A stretch of 64,000 nt of DNA, from positions 42,534,352 through 42,598,351 of the forward strand of contig JAAONU010000011.1 in assembly GCA_012932295.1 (NCBI GenBank), in the 5' to 3' direction. Below are positions 51,301 to 63,067 of the stretch, one piece after another. The position numbers were made by a program, and so were the translations under genes. The stretch comes from Cyclina sinensis. Its lineage: Eukaryota; Mollusca; Bivalvia; Venerida; Veneridae. Within the stretch, counting starts at the first letter, position 1; each line of letters starts with the position of its first letter. The notes under the pieces are model-generated. The model ran no database searches. It worked only from the letters and a program-made list of their open reading frames with translations, and was not told the origin of the DNA.

Positions 51301-54300
51301 CATCAAATTAAAAAATACATGTTGTTTGTTACGACTGCTGAGATTTTGTCCCTAGTTGACGCTATAAACACGCAGTTTACAGATTAGTACTTGTACAAAA
51401 CTATAAACAAACATCAAAGACGACAAGTAAAAAACTACTATTTTTACAAATTTTTTGACGATATTGACAATTCAAGGACACTAGTTATTAATTTCTGACA
51501 GAGTATTTTCAGAGCAAAATTTGTACTTAATTACCGACTTAAATTACTTAATCAGTTCAGGGAAAAAAGCGGAAAAGAAAATATCAATTATATTATTGAA
51601 TTATTCCGGATTACTTACTTAAAATAGCTACAACTTCATCGTCCTGAATAACTTCTAATGAACCGGAAATTACGAAGCAGAGGGCATCGAGTGATTCCCC
51701 TTGATGAAAGATAAGGTCGCCAGGGGCGCTGTGAGTCATGGTGAAATGCATGGCCAAGGCACGTAGACAGCCGTCACTGGCGAGACGGAATGCTGGATGC
51801 TCTAGGAATACCTTTCTATTCAGGTGCACACAAAGGTCCGCCTTCATGTCTTTAGGGCAATAATTGAGTACCTGAAATAAGTGAAATCGCGTATTAGTGA
51901 AATGTAGGTAAGACCGTACAAAATTATCGGGGATTTTTGTTTACATTTGATATTTTTGTTGGGCGAACGCTTACGTGTCACATACCTTATAGAAAACGTT
52001 TCTGCCTACTAAATGACACTAACAACAGAAATAAATTCCTTACACCGCGTGTAATGCCTGTTTTTGTACAATATGTATAGTAATTTATCTTATGGCAGAA
52101 CGTTTGTGGGTTTTCTCACGCTTGCCCATTGTACTGACATTTTTATGTTAACATAAATTATTGCTACATCTATTACGTGATATAATTGTCGTAAAATGAC
52201 TTTGGCTGTAAACATTCCAAGTTTACATAACAAAACGGTAGGAAATACGTGTAACATCTCTTTTTACAGAAATGCCAACGGAAGTAATCACTCACTTTGA
52301 GAATGCTTCAGATCCTGAGGGAGATTTTGACGCAGTAATCATGACTTGAAGTCGAGAAGGTTATTCTTGATTGATACATCAGTGTACTTCTGCTTAATAA
52401 ATGGAGTCGGAACTTCCAAACGGAAGGTAATAACAATCAGTATTTCTCTTGTGTTACATTTACTAAAATGAAATACTCATCCAATGCACGCTAGGGCACG
52501 CCTCTTATATGAATAAAATAAAGCTAGCCACCACAACGTCAGAAATAACTTACTAAAACTGCTTTTCATTCTTCTTATCTTCATCATAAAATCAGAACAG
52601 TTTCATACTAAGGAACATGAACACTTTTCAAGTGCAGAAACAGGAATAAAGTCTGTATTTCTATAAGACACGTTCGTGTTCCGGAAATCGGATCAGGTTC
52701 ATTCTGTGTTCGCCTTACGTGCGGAATAATTACACTTTGTGGGCTTATTTACCTGCCGTCTAATGAAAATGCGCTTATTTTTTGTTTGATTCCTAGAAAG
52801 ACTGAAATAGATTTATAGGTGAATAAATTACGATCAACTTAATGCCATACAAAAGAAACTGACTTTTATTATGTCTCTTAATACAAAAAAAACATAAGCT
52901 GGCAGAAATCTGAGAACTCGCTAAGTCAATATAGACATATTAAGTTTAGCACTTCTTTTATATACGTTGTTTTATGATATACTGGATTTAGCCTGCAGTT
53001 ATTGTTAAATAAACAACAATTTGAAAAAAACAAAACAAAAACATGCTTTGAAGTGTAAAGGTGTTCAATTCTTTATAACAAAGGTCTTTAAGTATAAATC
53101 ATATATCACTGAGTACTTGTTCGTGTGTTATTTCATGTCCACCAGTGTTGTTTTCATTAAAACATTACAATTAAAGTTATTGATTCTAATATTTGCCTGT
53201 AAGTTAAACATGTGATAAGAATACAATGAATACAGAACTAACATTTATTGGCCGATTTTATATCCTGTTGTTGAGACAAACAATTCATATGAACAGTCGA
53301 GATAACATGATTTGTCAATTAGATTTGTCTTCAAAGGAATCAGAAACATCAAATCTCGAGGTAACAGAAATATGTGAGATATCAAAGTTAGCTGTTCATT
53401 GATTGCATTGGTATTTATTTGTCTGCTAAACTCTCATTTCAGAATGAGAATACAATAATGATTTCGATCATATTAGCAATAAAACTGGGCCATATTTCTC
53501 TTTTGCTAGTCTATCTAATCTAATTATTTCTAATTAGGAAAAACAGCTGAGGCATGACTGTTGTAAAAGATAAAGACATAACGTAGTTAACTTTAACTTC
53601 AACTTTGTTTTTCCATTTGCCATTTCCTTATTTCGCTTTCAACAATGTCCTTATTCGATATTCACAAAATCTATATTCGCAAACCTACAATTTGATTTTA
53701 GTCAGTTCCTTTTTCGATGATCGCCTATCTGCTTATTCGACATTTTCCTGTCTTCTTATTCAATATTCTCAATCTCTTAAGTAGACTTTCGTCCAGTCTT
53801 TATTCCTTACTCGACTTTTGCCTACTTCGTATTCGTCAATTCTTATTTAAATTTCACCATTTCCCCAGCTCGACATTCGCCCATCTCCTTTTTCGTCTAT
53901 CGCCCAATATCTTATTCCACTTTCACCATTTCCCCTGCTCGACATTCGTCCAACTCCTTTTTCGTCTATCGCCCAATATCTTATTCAACTTTCATCATTT
54001 CCCCTGCTCGACATTCGCCCATCTCCTTTTTCATCTATCGCCCAATATCTTATTCAACTTTCATCATTTCCCTTGCTCGACATTCGCCCATCTCCTTTTT
54101 CGTCTATCGCCCATTATCTTATTCAACTTTCATCATTTCCCTTGCTCGACATTGCCCATCTCCTTTTTCGTCTATCGCCTATTATCTTATTCAACTTTCA
54201 TCATTTCCCTTGCTCGACATTGCCCATCTCCTTTCTCGTCTATCGCCTATTATCTTATTCAACTTTCATCATTTCCCTTGCTCGACGTTCGCCTATCTCC

Positions 54301-57300
54301 TTTTTCGTCTATCGCCCATTATCTTATTTAATTTTCGTCTTTTCTTTTTTGACATTCGCTCGTTTCCTTAGTCGACATGCCTACATCTTCTGACTCGACT
54401 TACGCCAAATTTTTTATTCAACTTTTGTCTTTTCCCTTTTCGACTTTCGAGCATCTCGTTATTAAGCTTCAGGTCTTCTTTACTTCAGTGATATATAAAC
54501 TCAAGTTTTATTAGAATCTGCATTTTCGGCCGCTCTAAGAACGAACTGAAATGAAAGACTTCCATGACGGCTTTGTTTATTTTATACATACATGGCCACA
54601 TCAGTTAAATAGAGCAACGTTCTAGGTAAACTGTGCTTCTCGATAGATAATATCGCCTTGGGTATTCTTGCGACAGTAATAAAAACCACTAGTTACCATG
54701 GTTTTGAGTAATATAATATATAAGATGACATGTAAATTAACTTAGCTGTGAGTCTAAAAAAGAACGCCACAAGTATCATCCATTGTTTGATAAGCCATTA
54801 CTGAAGTAGCGTTTTCAAGTGAAAGCCATTCAGAGTCATATGAAACCAAGCATAAGGTGTTTTTCCACTAGAAAGCGTTGGAAAAAATCTTAGCATTGTC
54901 GCTTGGTGAAAACGAAAGAACTAGCATGAAAATATACCACTGGCGTATGTACTTAGGGCAGGAGAAAGGCCTTTTTATAACCAATTATAGAAAGCTTCGA
55001 TTGCTGGGTTTACTACTACCTATACTTACAATTGTAAGTCACGGTCATTTATTGTTTCTTTTTAGGTCCATTAGGCTAGACCTGATGAGTGGCATTAGCA
55101 AACGATTCCATTCATACAAGATAAGCATTGAAATCAGAGTTACTGAGTTCAGAAGATCTTTGTACGAGATTACATGGGCGAAAACATCGTTAAAAGTAAA
55201 TTAATAGATGGTTGCTTCAGGTTACAGATTGAATCTAAAATACTTGCTTCGAATTGGTCATGAAATGTTATCATTTTTATGTTACAAACATGCACGATTT
55301 GTCTCATTTTGGTATGTTTATTTATACCGGCCAGCGGAAATAAAAATCTTAAACCCGACGACACAATCAAAGAGCTGGAGTAAAGTGCACACAAAAAGTT
55401 TAAAGTCGTTGTATATACTTTATAATTGCTTAGAAAAAAAAGGACTTTCCCTTTCTCTTTCATTTCGTCATCAGAAATCATTATTTTCGATATTACTGGT
55501 TTGTTACAAATTTTTCATCTGGTTTGTATACTTAAACGGAGTACAAATATGTACAGAATCCCCCCAAGATGTTCTTCATTTTATTTCAAGCTTATGCAAT
55601 ACTGAAGTAATTTGCTTTGCACTGAAATGTTTGCACTTGTTTTGTCGCGTTGTAATGAAATATTACCCTCTTAAAGTGTCGTAATATCAAATTACTCTAC
55701 GGCAAGAACTCGTATATTCAACATATATCTCAGTACAAAGCAAATAACCAATAAACAACAGCGTTTCTATACACCGTTTTATAATACTCAAAGCAATGAA
55801 CACAATCATATTTCAAATAAACAAACAAATTAAACATGTTTAAAAGGGTATGTTATGTCACATCTGTGTTTGAATTCATCGATTGGCCTATTGGGTCACG
55901 TGGTCTGTTTGTCAATATCACTAAAATTATAAATAGCAACGCCAAGTGTCTCGTAAATATCATTAGCAACGCCAAGTGTCTCGTAATACTTAACAACAGC
56001 GCGTAACTCACCAGTAATTTATGTGATGAATATGAACCACAATTTTCAACGACACTACCGTGCTCTTTTATTATAAATTCAATGAATAATTGTTTCGCAC
56101 ATTCATACAGTTTCCACTTGGCATACCTGTTTACTGAAGACTATTTAATTTCGTGTTTTTTCAGCTTTACTATTATTGTTAGAACACGTGAGTCACGCTT
56201 CTGTTGTTTGATTCTGTATCAGATTACTGCGAGATTAGCAAAACCTGATCACAGTAAAGTGAGATTTATCACAATAACAAAATACATACTCGAAAAACAA
56301 ATGTGTATGTACAACTTTATTTCCACCTGTAAGCTAAGACCTTAAATGCCATTTAAGGTCTTTTGTGCAAGGTCCGAGATATCCAGCAAGAAGGCTCGCA
56401 TTTACTACATTTGTTTTGTTTAACAATCCATTTATGTTTTGATTTTCTGTTCACATATTTGTCCGGTTTTCTCACATATTGTAAAATACATATGATATGT
56501 ACTATGTTTTGTGTATGATAATGTGTGCATTTATCAGCTAATGTTATTTGTACCGGAATACTATGGACATTTCCTTAATTATGGAACTAAATTAATCACA
56601 CTGAATGTATGGATTATTACTTGCAGTTCTTGTTATTGATAGTTTTGTGTTTTTAAAATAATATGCTTAAATATACATGTTTCATGACCGAAAACCTCGA
56701 AATCCCCACACGATATACACATTGCTTGCACCTATGTTAGCAAATGCCAGTCTATTTCAGTCAAAATACTAGCACCAAAATTCTTTACCGACATATGTAA
56801 CTGCTTATCCATGTTTAAGACTACAAAAGTATATCGAACATATTGTTGGTTTTAGAAAATTGAATAGTGTTTTAAGACAGAATAGTTTACAGAGGTTCTT
56901 TTACTAGCTTAAACCTAATTACCTTCTGGGTAAACTGAATTAGAGCTTTGTTATTGATGACTGTGAGAAAACAGCCGGGCATTGCCAGACAATTATTGAA
57001 GAGAACGACCCATCTGCTCGTGACGACATGATTTACATCGACTCTGTTAGGAGAAGACGAGACAAGACCAAAGTTCATTGGTTGATTGTATAAGAGTAGA
57101 GGAAAAATGGTCACAGAACACTAAAACCTTTTTTTTTCAGAAAGTGATTATCGCGGTAAAGTAAAGACTTTTATTTGAAGAGTTAATTGGAAACGTTGAT
57201 TTAAAATTAACCGAGATAAGAGTACCAAGTTTCTTCTGTTTGCTAATGAAAAGGGTAAATCAGGAACCCGATCATTGTCACATAAAAGAAACGTAGTTTG

Positions 57301-60300
57301 AAAGTAGATACACATTTCCTTTTTGAAATCTGATCAAAGTATGGATCTCAGCAACTTTAAACCGAATATTTTACCAGAAAAGCCAAACAAGTCTCACTAG
57401 ATTAGCACCACGTTTTAGCGCACTGAAATAGTTTACTTTGTATTATAATGAAAAAGAAGAAGAAATGTGATAAGAAAAAAGAATGAAAACCCTCGCTTCC
57501 AGTAACTGTTAATACCTTATTCCAAGCTCATTTTGATAGAATCATTGTATACCTTATCGTTCGACCTACTGATTTACTTTTGAATTCAGAAATTACTAAT
57601 TTTGATATTCTGTTTCGTAGAAAATTTGTAGATCGGCATACATCTTTCTTTCTTTCATTTTTTCTTTCTTTCATTAAAAAAAACACAAACAAACAGACAA
57701 ATCTTAGGCAGATGCAGGCTGAATGCCCATTTTATGTTTTTTTAAGCACCATATAAATAACCTTACTAGTTTAGAGTGTTGACCTTTGACCTCTGTTTAT
57801 ATAACGTTATATTAAATATGAAGATTTGCCAACTCCGTGTGGAATAACATGTAATGTTATTGATGTTTCTTGTTGACGGCACAAGGTAATATATCGTAGA
57901 AGACTCCATAGGGTATTGTAATTGTTGAGAACATATACATGTTCTATTGCCTAATGGTCTTTTTTCAATGACCCGTTATGGTCAAGTTTCACTGACCAAT
58001 TCATGGCCCGTGGTGTTAGAAAACTGTAAATGTAATTGATATTTTGCTTAAATCATTTGTAAATGTCGCGTTGATGATTGCTGTTTCTATGTCATTCTGA
58101 CCGAATTAACGAAATCATGCATATATCTATGTTTTTTTTTTTAAACCTTACTAAGACGAGTTTATACGTGTCGATGGTTCTGTTCTGTTATGGTCTTTTC
58201 TTTCTTTGTGTGTTACATGCAAGTCTTACTTTGTTGCACTGTTTTCAGAGCTATTCTGAAGAGTTTGAAAAATATAATTACAGTAAGGGAAGAATGAAAG
58301 AGGGCGTTTTAAAATATTTGGCTATACTTCCAAGTCAGCCCTTACCTTTGCTGCGTCAATGCCCTTCGTGATCGCCCATGTGGAGACAATGTAGTCCATT
58401 ACACGCTCACTGAGTGATTTTGGAACGTCATGTAGTTTCATGAACTCTCGGACGTTATTTAACATGTCGTGGTATCTGGCGAAACTGGCGTAAAACTGCT
58501 GGAAAATGGTGGTCACGTTGGAGAAAATCGTGGCATATAACAAGGCTGAAAAAAAATACCTCAAAATTTACTAATGACTTAGACATAACGAGAAATATGT
58601 AAATGAAACAGGGTTACAGAAACTGGAACCTACTATAGCAGCTGGCCGCAGGTAGGCAATTAGCCGTGCAAAAGAGATCCAATATTAAAAGAACACTAAG
58701 CCGTAGTTAGTGAATATATATAAGCACCTTTCTAATCATTTGTGTTATATTGCAACCTTGTCTCTACGTGTAAGTAATACCCGCGAAATTTGCTTTACTA
58801 AAAAGAAGAACTTCTTGTTTAAAATTGTGTTATATCTGCTGACCATCCTAGTGGTGAATTCTGATTAATCCTAATTAACTGTACTGCAGTGCTTCTCGAA
58901 TCAACCTAATTTAAACCATTAATTAAAGAAAAAAACGTGTCCATTGGTCATTAACCAGTCAACAACTTCATTTGTCCACTAGTTGCTATAATGGAACAAA
59001 GCCATTTACTGAAAATAACTGAGCATACGCGTGTCCATCCAAGATTGTTAATAAACCTGAAGGATTATTATGGATTATTCTAAGAAATACTAGGATGATA
59101 GTGTTGGGATTTTTTTTCTCTGTAACAAAAATATCCACGAGGGTTTTATTTTACTTAGCTCTGAGATTTCAAGTACAACACCCTCATTTCATATTATGCT
59201 ATGTCATCATGGGCTTTTCAGCTCAAATGATTCAAATAAACTTATTTGTCTGTCTGTCTTACTGAAAACCATTGACATGTTTTATAATGCCGGTATAATG
59301 TCAGATACTCGAAACTTCGACTTTGTTGTACATTTATCGTCTAAAACGGCTTCAAATGTTTGACGTACCAATTATTGTAAATTCATATGAATACCTCTGC
59401 TGTACAATTTATGTCTTACAACATCCCGTATCAATTTTTGTTTCAAGCGTCTGAAAACCTTTGACGTACCTTTTATCAAGCGTCTAGAAACAACTAAAAC
59501 GTACTGTTTTTGTCTTAAAATGTCTGGGGAAATTTGTCAGCACTGTGAAATCTAACTCTCATGGGGGTACGCTGGAACTTTCAGCTATAAACTTTTCACT
59601 GGGAGTAATCATATAACATTGAAGTGAAACGTATCAACAAATCTGAGAATGCGTAGGCTTAAATAGCCGTTTTCTTGTGTTGGATTGGAAGCGAAATATA
59701 TTTGTTCTAGTCTGTGTGCTTTTACTGGTTTATTGATGAAAAATAATCAAGACAGTAGGCCTGGAGCAGGTGTTCATTTTATAATTGCAGTCTCTTCAGA
59801 AGATCAAAGGCAAAATTCACAAAACTCTTTCCACGACATATTAATTTATTTCTTTATAGATAACGATCTAATTCCAATTAGCATTTAATATTATAAGTAT
59901 TGTTCTGAATATTAGTAAGACAATTCAAAGTCATAGAAGTAACATAGTTTCTGACCATACTATTATCCGTAAATACATCATATAGAAGAGCAAACACGTT
60001 TATGAGCAGAGAGAACTGTTGTCAGAGGTCAAATTACACTCGCTGAAAAACATGTGTATAATTGAGGAGTACATTATAAGGCCATACCAAATTGTTTTTA
60101 CGTTTAGCGTCCACCCCAAGTTCAAAAACCTATCTAGCTATCCTGAAAACACAAACGAAGCCCCAAAAAATAAACAAGTCATACTGACTAGTATCTACAC
60201 CAGGATATAATTACCAAGTTTCATATTCCACTTTGTAGAGACTTTTTATGCATTTCTTAAAGTATTTTCAATCAAACCACCTATAAATTCAACTGAAAAT

Positions 60301-63067
60301 ATATTTCTGCATAGGTAAATTTACAACCAAGTCTATATTTGGGGTAAAATCCAAATGAGGTATCACTGTAAAAAATTACAAAAGTAAACACTACTTAAAC
60401 ATTTAATACTGAACTCCAAAATATCATTTTTACTGGTATTTGTTTTTCTCTATCTGTTTTGTCTGAGTGTCTGTTGGCTTCACTGCGAAGATAACACAAT
60501 TCTTTTAAATAATTCAAATGAATTTGTCTCCCTTATGAAAGAATTCTCAGCAAAAAGGTTACAAAAGGAATATCTGCTTAGTGAACTTCTAACAAAATGT
60601 CATAAATAATGTCTTTCGACTCTACCTATTTGAATTACATTAAACTTCATCAACAAATTCTAGCTGCAGCTCGCGTATACACTACACTTGAGAAAATCGA
60701 CTGATAGGGAAAACATATAACAAATACTTCAACGCATACAATTTACATAAAACAATCATTTACTTGCTATTATCTTGAAAAACAATAAAAGGCATTGAAA
60801 TCTTATTATACAGTAACTGACCAGAAACTAACCTCTTCTGACATCGCCAACAAATTTATGCACGCATGGAACTTTTTACACGACTCAATAGATACAAAAT
60901 GGGGGTAAAGATGCAAAGGAGGTAACAACACTAGTCACGTATAAATTCTCGAACATACCGGAGAGCATTTAATACTTTGTACAGTAAGGTCGTAACAAAA
61001 CAATGTTGTTGTTTTTTCCTACCTCAGAAGCTCAAACCTATCCGTCCGCGGACGCTAAACGAAATAAAGATTTGGTATGGCCTAAAGTTGTGTCTTTAGT
61101 TAATATTGCCATTTTAGCAAACATATCTGTTTGACAGTTTAACAGCTGTACCTCTATGACAATCAGTTATAGGTTCTAGTTTCACTCTTCAAAAATGGAA
61201 CATGTCAAGACACGACAAACTCATCATTCTGTTTGACTATGATCGTTGACAGATTGTACCACTGATTGCCTGATTGCATATCAAGATACTTGAAACTTCT
61301 GAACTTTCTTAATTTATATAAGCATTAAATATTCTTCTTCGATTTTTTTAAGACCCACTATCTACAAAAATGTGACAGTATTCTGTCATTTTCATTATTC
61401 ATATTATAATTTCCAGGAAGGATTGCTTATATTTATAAGTCTGGAAATCTTGAAGCGCTGCTGAAAGTATTAAAGACGGCTACTGTCTCTATCACTAAAT
61501 CAAGTTATTAATATTTCTGGTACGTGAAGGACAGAAACCACCTGCAGCTCTCTTGAGTAGAAAATATCACACAGTAACAATTATTCAGAACAAAGCTTGT
61601 TGTTAAATCGTTCGATTTTCTTGCTTAAGTTGTATGTAATATAATTGACCCACATAGAACGCAGAACAGTCTAAATATAGGCTGCAGTGTTGGTTCATAT
61701 ACTGATCGACTTAGAAAATTTCATGGATTACCCATGCGGCTTAGATAAAGGGAACTTAAATGCTGTAGTATCAAAGACGTCATTTGTTCACTGTAAAATC
61801 AAATCCACTTAATACAGATTTGCTATGTATTAGAATTACTACTTACATCCAATAATCATCATGAAGACGGAAAATAGTTTCTCGGATTCCGTCGCCGCCG
61901 ACACATTGCCGAAGCCAACCCCTGTCATGCACGACAAAGTAAAGTATAACGCAGTCAAATATCTCATTCCCTTTCCGGGGCCACCAATAAGGTCACTTGT
62001 ACTGTTTGAATAATAGAATTCACTTCCGGTCACATTTGACAACACTGTAAGCCAGCCGTAATTTACACGCGCCGAAAGTTCGGTGATACCTATAGAATAC
62101 CATATACAGGCTAGCCAATGCGCGAATAACACAAACACTAGTATTAGCATAACCAGCATGGCGGCCCCATACTCCAGATAATGATCAAGTTTTCGGACAA
62201 CCCGTCCTAATCGTAAAAGTCTTACGACCTTTAAAGCACTGAACAATGTACTGATACCCTGAAATAAGAAGAACACCATATACAATCAGAATGATAAAAA
62301 ATAAACACGCCTTACGTGTATATAAAAATACATAAACATGAATACAATGATCTCTGGTATTGCCTTTGGTCGATGCTACACGAAAGGGACTAGCGAAGAA
62401 CCGATGGTAGCCTATACGAATGTTGAAAATGTGTTATTTAAGATCGCTGTCAGTGTATTCTATGTGGTCCTTTTCGATATTTTTATGCAAGAAATCTTAA
62501 AATAAAAACACATTTGTCAAAGAAAAATCTAGATTATATATATATTTATCTATCATAGTCACTAAGTGAGGTAAAACGAGCTTTCTACTGCACAAGTAAA
62601 TGTATAGTTTGATACGTGAATATATAGAGCATGTTATAACTTAGGCCGTAGTAAGCCTCCCTGCCTCATACCTCATCCACGTCCTGGAAGGCGTTGAAAA
62701 CATCATAAGGTAAACACGAGAGCAAGTCGATCACAAACCAACTCTTCAAATAGTTCATTCGTATAATTTTAGGATCTGATATGACTTCACCGCTCGATCC
62801 AACAAATGTTGTATGAAAGTTCAAGATGATGTCAATGAAGAAAACGACGTCAACAATGCTGTCTATAACTAACAAAGGAACTTGGTCCATAGTCTTATTT
62901 CTAAAGGCTGAGTTATAAGGTACTGTGATAGCGGTGTAGAAAGTCAGTATGAGTATCAACCAGTCCCAGATGGTTTTGAAAAGGCAGTAGTGAAGAATGA
63001 TATGTGGAGGAGTTTTTGGCGCTTCTAAACGGTATTGTGGAAGTACATCAGCGTTTAGGTTCATCAT
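44032..63067 (-). CDS. eag: EAG-type voltage-gated potassium channel, 5'-truncated by the window (6 exons)
   Basis: A tetrameric plasma-membrane K+ channel subunit of the KCNH1/KCNH5 (ether-a-go-go) family. Exons 62672-63067, 61847-62258, 58346-58545, 51619-51871, 50291-50487 and 44032-45312 all have GT donors and AG acceptors and join in phase into 912 codons plus stop. Visible domains: S1 about 34-51, S2 64-85, S3 108-122, S4 142-155 ([14 protein letters not shown]), S5 163-186, filter 245-249, S6 258-280, C-linker to about 355, CNBHD to about 475 with the intrinsic-ligand-type TYNL at 480-483, and a C-terminal coiled coil 699-738. The eag-characteristic segments [20 protein letters not shown] and [15 protein letters not shown] separate it from ERG and ELK relatives. 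The PAS and PAS-cap exons (roughly 200 residues) lie right of 64000. CNBHDs of this family do not bind cyclic nucleotides. Odd point: glycine replaces Ser/Thr at the start of the filter. Confidence 0.97.
45313..47503. other. EAG intron (last), distal part
   Basis: AT-rich. It has short Lys-rich and simple-sequence frames (near 45785-46045) with no splice support. Confidence 0.7.
47504..49868. mobile_element. Foldback-type transposon, copy 2 (2365 bp), in EAG intron
   Basis: Same termini as copy 1 (starts ATATGTGTGAAGTTGG, ends CCAACTTCACAAATAT). It is flanked by the perfect 9-bp target-site duplication GGATAAAAC at 47495-47503 and 49869-49877. The first ~380 bp match copy 1 almost base for base. 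The orientation of the modules flips near 49074, giving arms of about 1.57 and 0.79 kb that could pair along the whole shorter arm. Modules repeat GCGATTCGAATTGCGAACTG, GCAAACTAGCATGCGGTTCG and AACCAAAAAGAAATAGTTCT. No transposase is encoded. Peptides in the frames are periodic artefacts. Confidence 0.93.
50291..50487 (-). CDS. eag: EAG exon e: second part of CNBHD
   Basis: 197 nt. The acceptor is TTTTTTACAG|GTAAAG and the donor CACAGG|GTAAGT. It encodes [40 protein letters not shown] and the final helix into TYNLRHR. The TYNL tetrapeptide corresponds to the intrinsic-ligand segment that fills the nucleotide pocket in this family. Confidence 0.97.
51091..51420. repeat. ~112-bp direct repeat, 3 copies, in EAG intron
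   Basis: ATACATGTTGTTTGTT-like starts at 51091, 51202 and 51316 are each followed by ACTGCTGAGATTTGG, GTTGACGCTTTATA, ACCGTGAACACACTATTAA and CAGTACGTGTACAAAT-like sequence. The third copy is the most degraded. Confidence 0.85.
51619..51871 (-). CDS. eag: EAG exon d: C-linker end and first part of CNBHD
   Basis: 253 nt. The acceptor is CTTATTTCAG|GTACTC and the donor TTTTAA|GTAAGT with a split Ser codon. It encodes [20 protein letters not shown] and the first beta strands of the cyclic-nucleotide-binding homology domain ([36 protein letters not shown]). It joins exon c in phase 0, so no exon is missing across the 6.5-kb intron. Confidence 0.97.
53830..54320. repeat. 69-bp tandem array, about 7 copies, in EAG intron
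   Basis: CTCGACATTCGCCCATCTCC begins at 53869, 53938 and 54007 and continues at ~69-bp steps with TTTTTCGTCTATCGCCCAAT and CTTATTCAACTTTCATCATT. It is strongly pyrimidine-rich on the + strand. 69 is divisible by three, which explains the overlapping long open frames (up to 204 codons). I do not consider them coding. Confidence 0.9.
54872..55684 (+). other. Unusually long open frame split by TAA TAG, in EAG intron
   Basis: One + strand frame is open from 54872 to 55201, hits adjacent stops TAA TAG (55202-55207), restarts at once with ATG at 55208 and is open to TAA-type stop at 55682-55684 (158 codons). It is not made of repeats, unlike every other frame of this length outside the EAG exons. 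The peptide has Cys, aromatic and basic residues ([20 protein letters not shown]), but I recognise no family, no signal peptide and no transposase motif. It runs opposite to the host gene. It may be the remnant of an intronless insertion, or chance in AT-rich DNA. Confidence 0.2.
55930..55995. repeat. Short direct doublet
   Basis: AGCAACGCCAAGTGTCTCGT occurs twice in a row about 37 bp apart, within the large EAG intron. Confidence 0.85.
55996..58345. other. EAG intron, no further gene recognised
   Basis: AT-rich. A TTTCTTTC simple run lies near 57645-57675. The minus-strand open frame 56887-57114 has a possible donor but no role (see rejected items). Confidence 0.6.
58346..58545 (-). CDS. 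eag: EAG exon c: end of S6 and C-linker
   Basis: 200 nt. The acceptor TTTTTTTTCAG completes the split Ser codon and the donor is GCAAAG|GTAAGGG. It encodes [20 protein letters not shown] and the C-linker helices ([38 protein letters not shown]) that couple the cytoplasmic ring to the gate. Confidence 0.96.
58546..61846. other. EAG intron between pore and C-linker exons
   Basis: 3.3 kb with no transposon end, tandem array or secondary exon that I can detect. No alternative copy of the pore exon is present. Confidence 0.65.
61847..62258 (-). CDS. eag: EAG exon b: S4, S5, pore and most of S6
   Basis: 412 nt. The acceptor is CTTATTTCAG|GGTATC and the donor GGAT|GTAAGT, leaving a split Ser codon. 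It codes the voltage sensor, S5 ([20 protein letters not shown]), an extracellular turret with two N-glycosylation sequons (NVT, NST), the pore helix ([10 protein letters not shown]) and the filter GVGFGN. In fly Eag the filter reads TVGFGN and in vertebrate EAG SVGFGN. Here the codon at 61920-61922 is GGG, glycine. The stretch after it, [10 protein letters not shown], is closer to fly than to vertebrate EAG. Confidence 0.97.
62672..63067 (-). CDS. eag: EAG exon a: S1-S3
   Basis: 396 nt, phase 0 at both ends. The acceptor TTACTTTCAG precedes ATGATGAACC and the donor is GAG|GTATGAG. It encodes [20 protein letters not shown] leading into S1 ([16 protein letters not shown]), S2 ([20 protein letters not shown]) and S3 ([18 protein letters not shown]). 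The acidic residues of S2 and S3 that pair with S4 charges, and the [15 protein letters not shown] linker of the family, are present. The first ATG is not a start codon but lies just after the splice site; the chain continues from exons outside the window. Confidence 0.97.

Noticed and set aside
53717..54393. 204- and 106-codon open frames
   Set aside because: They arise from the pyrimidine-rich 69-bp tandem array inside an EAG intron; periodic peptides in two frames.
56887..57114. Possible extra EAG exon (frame ending FTQK before a GTAATT donor)
   Set aside because: The exons on either side already join in phase and match the conserved C-linker without a gap; the peptide resembles nothing in EAG channels.
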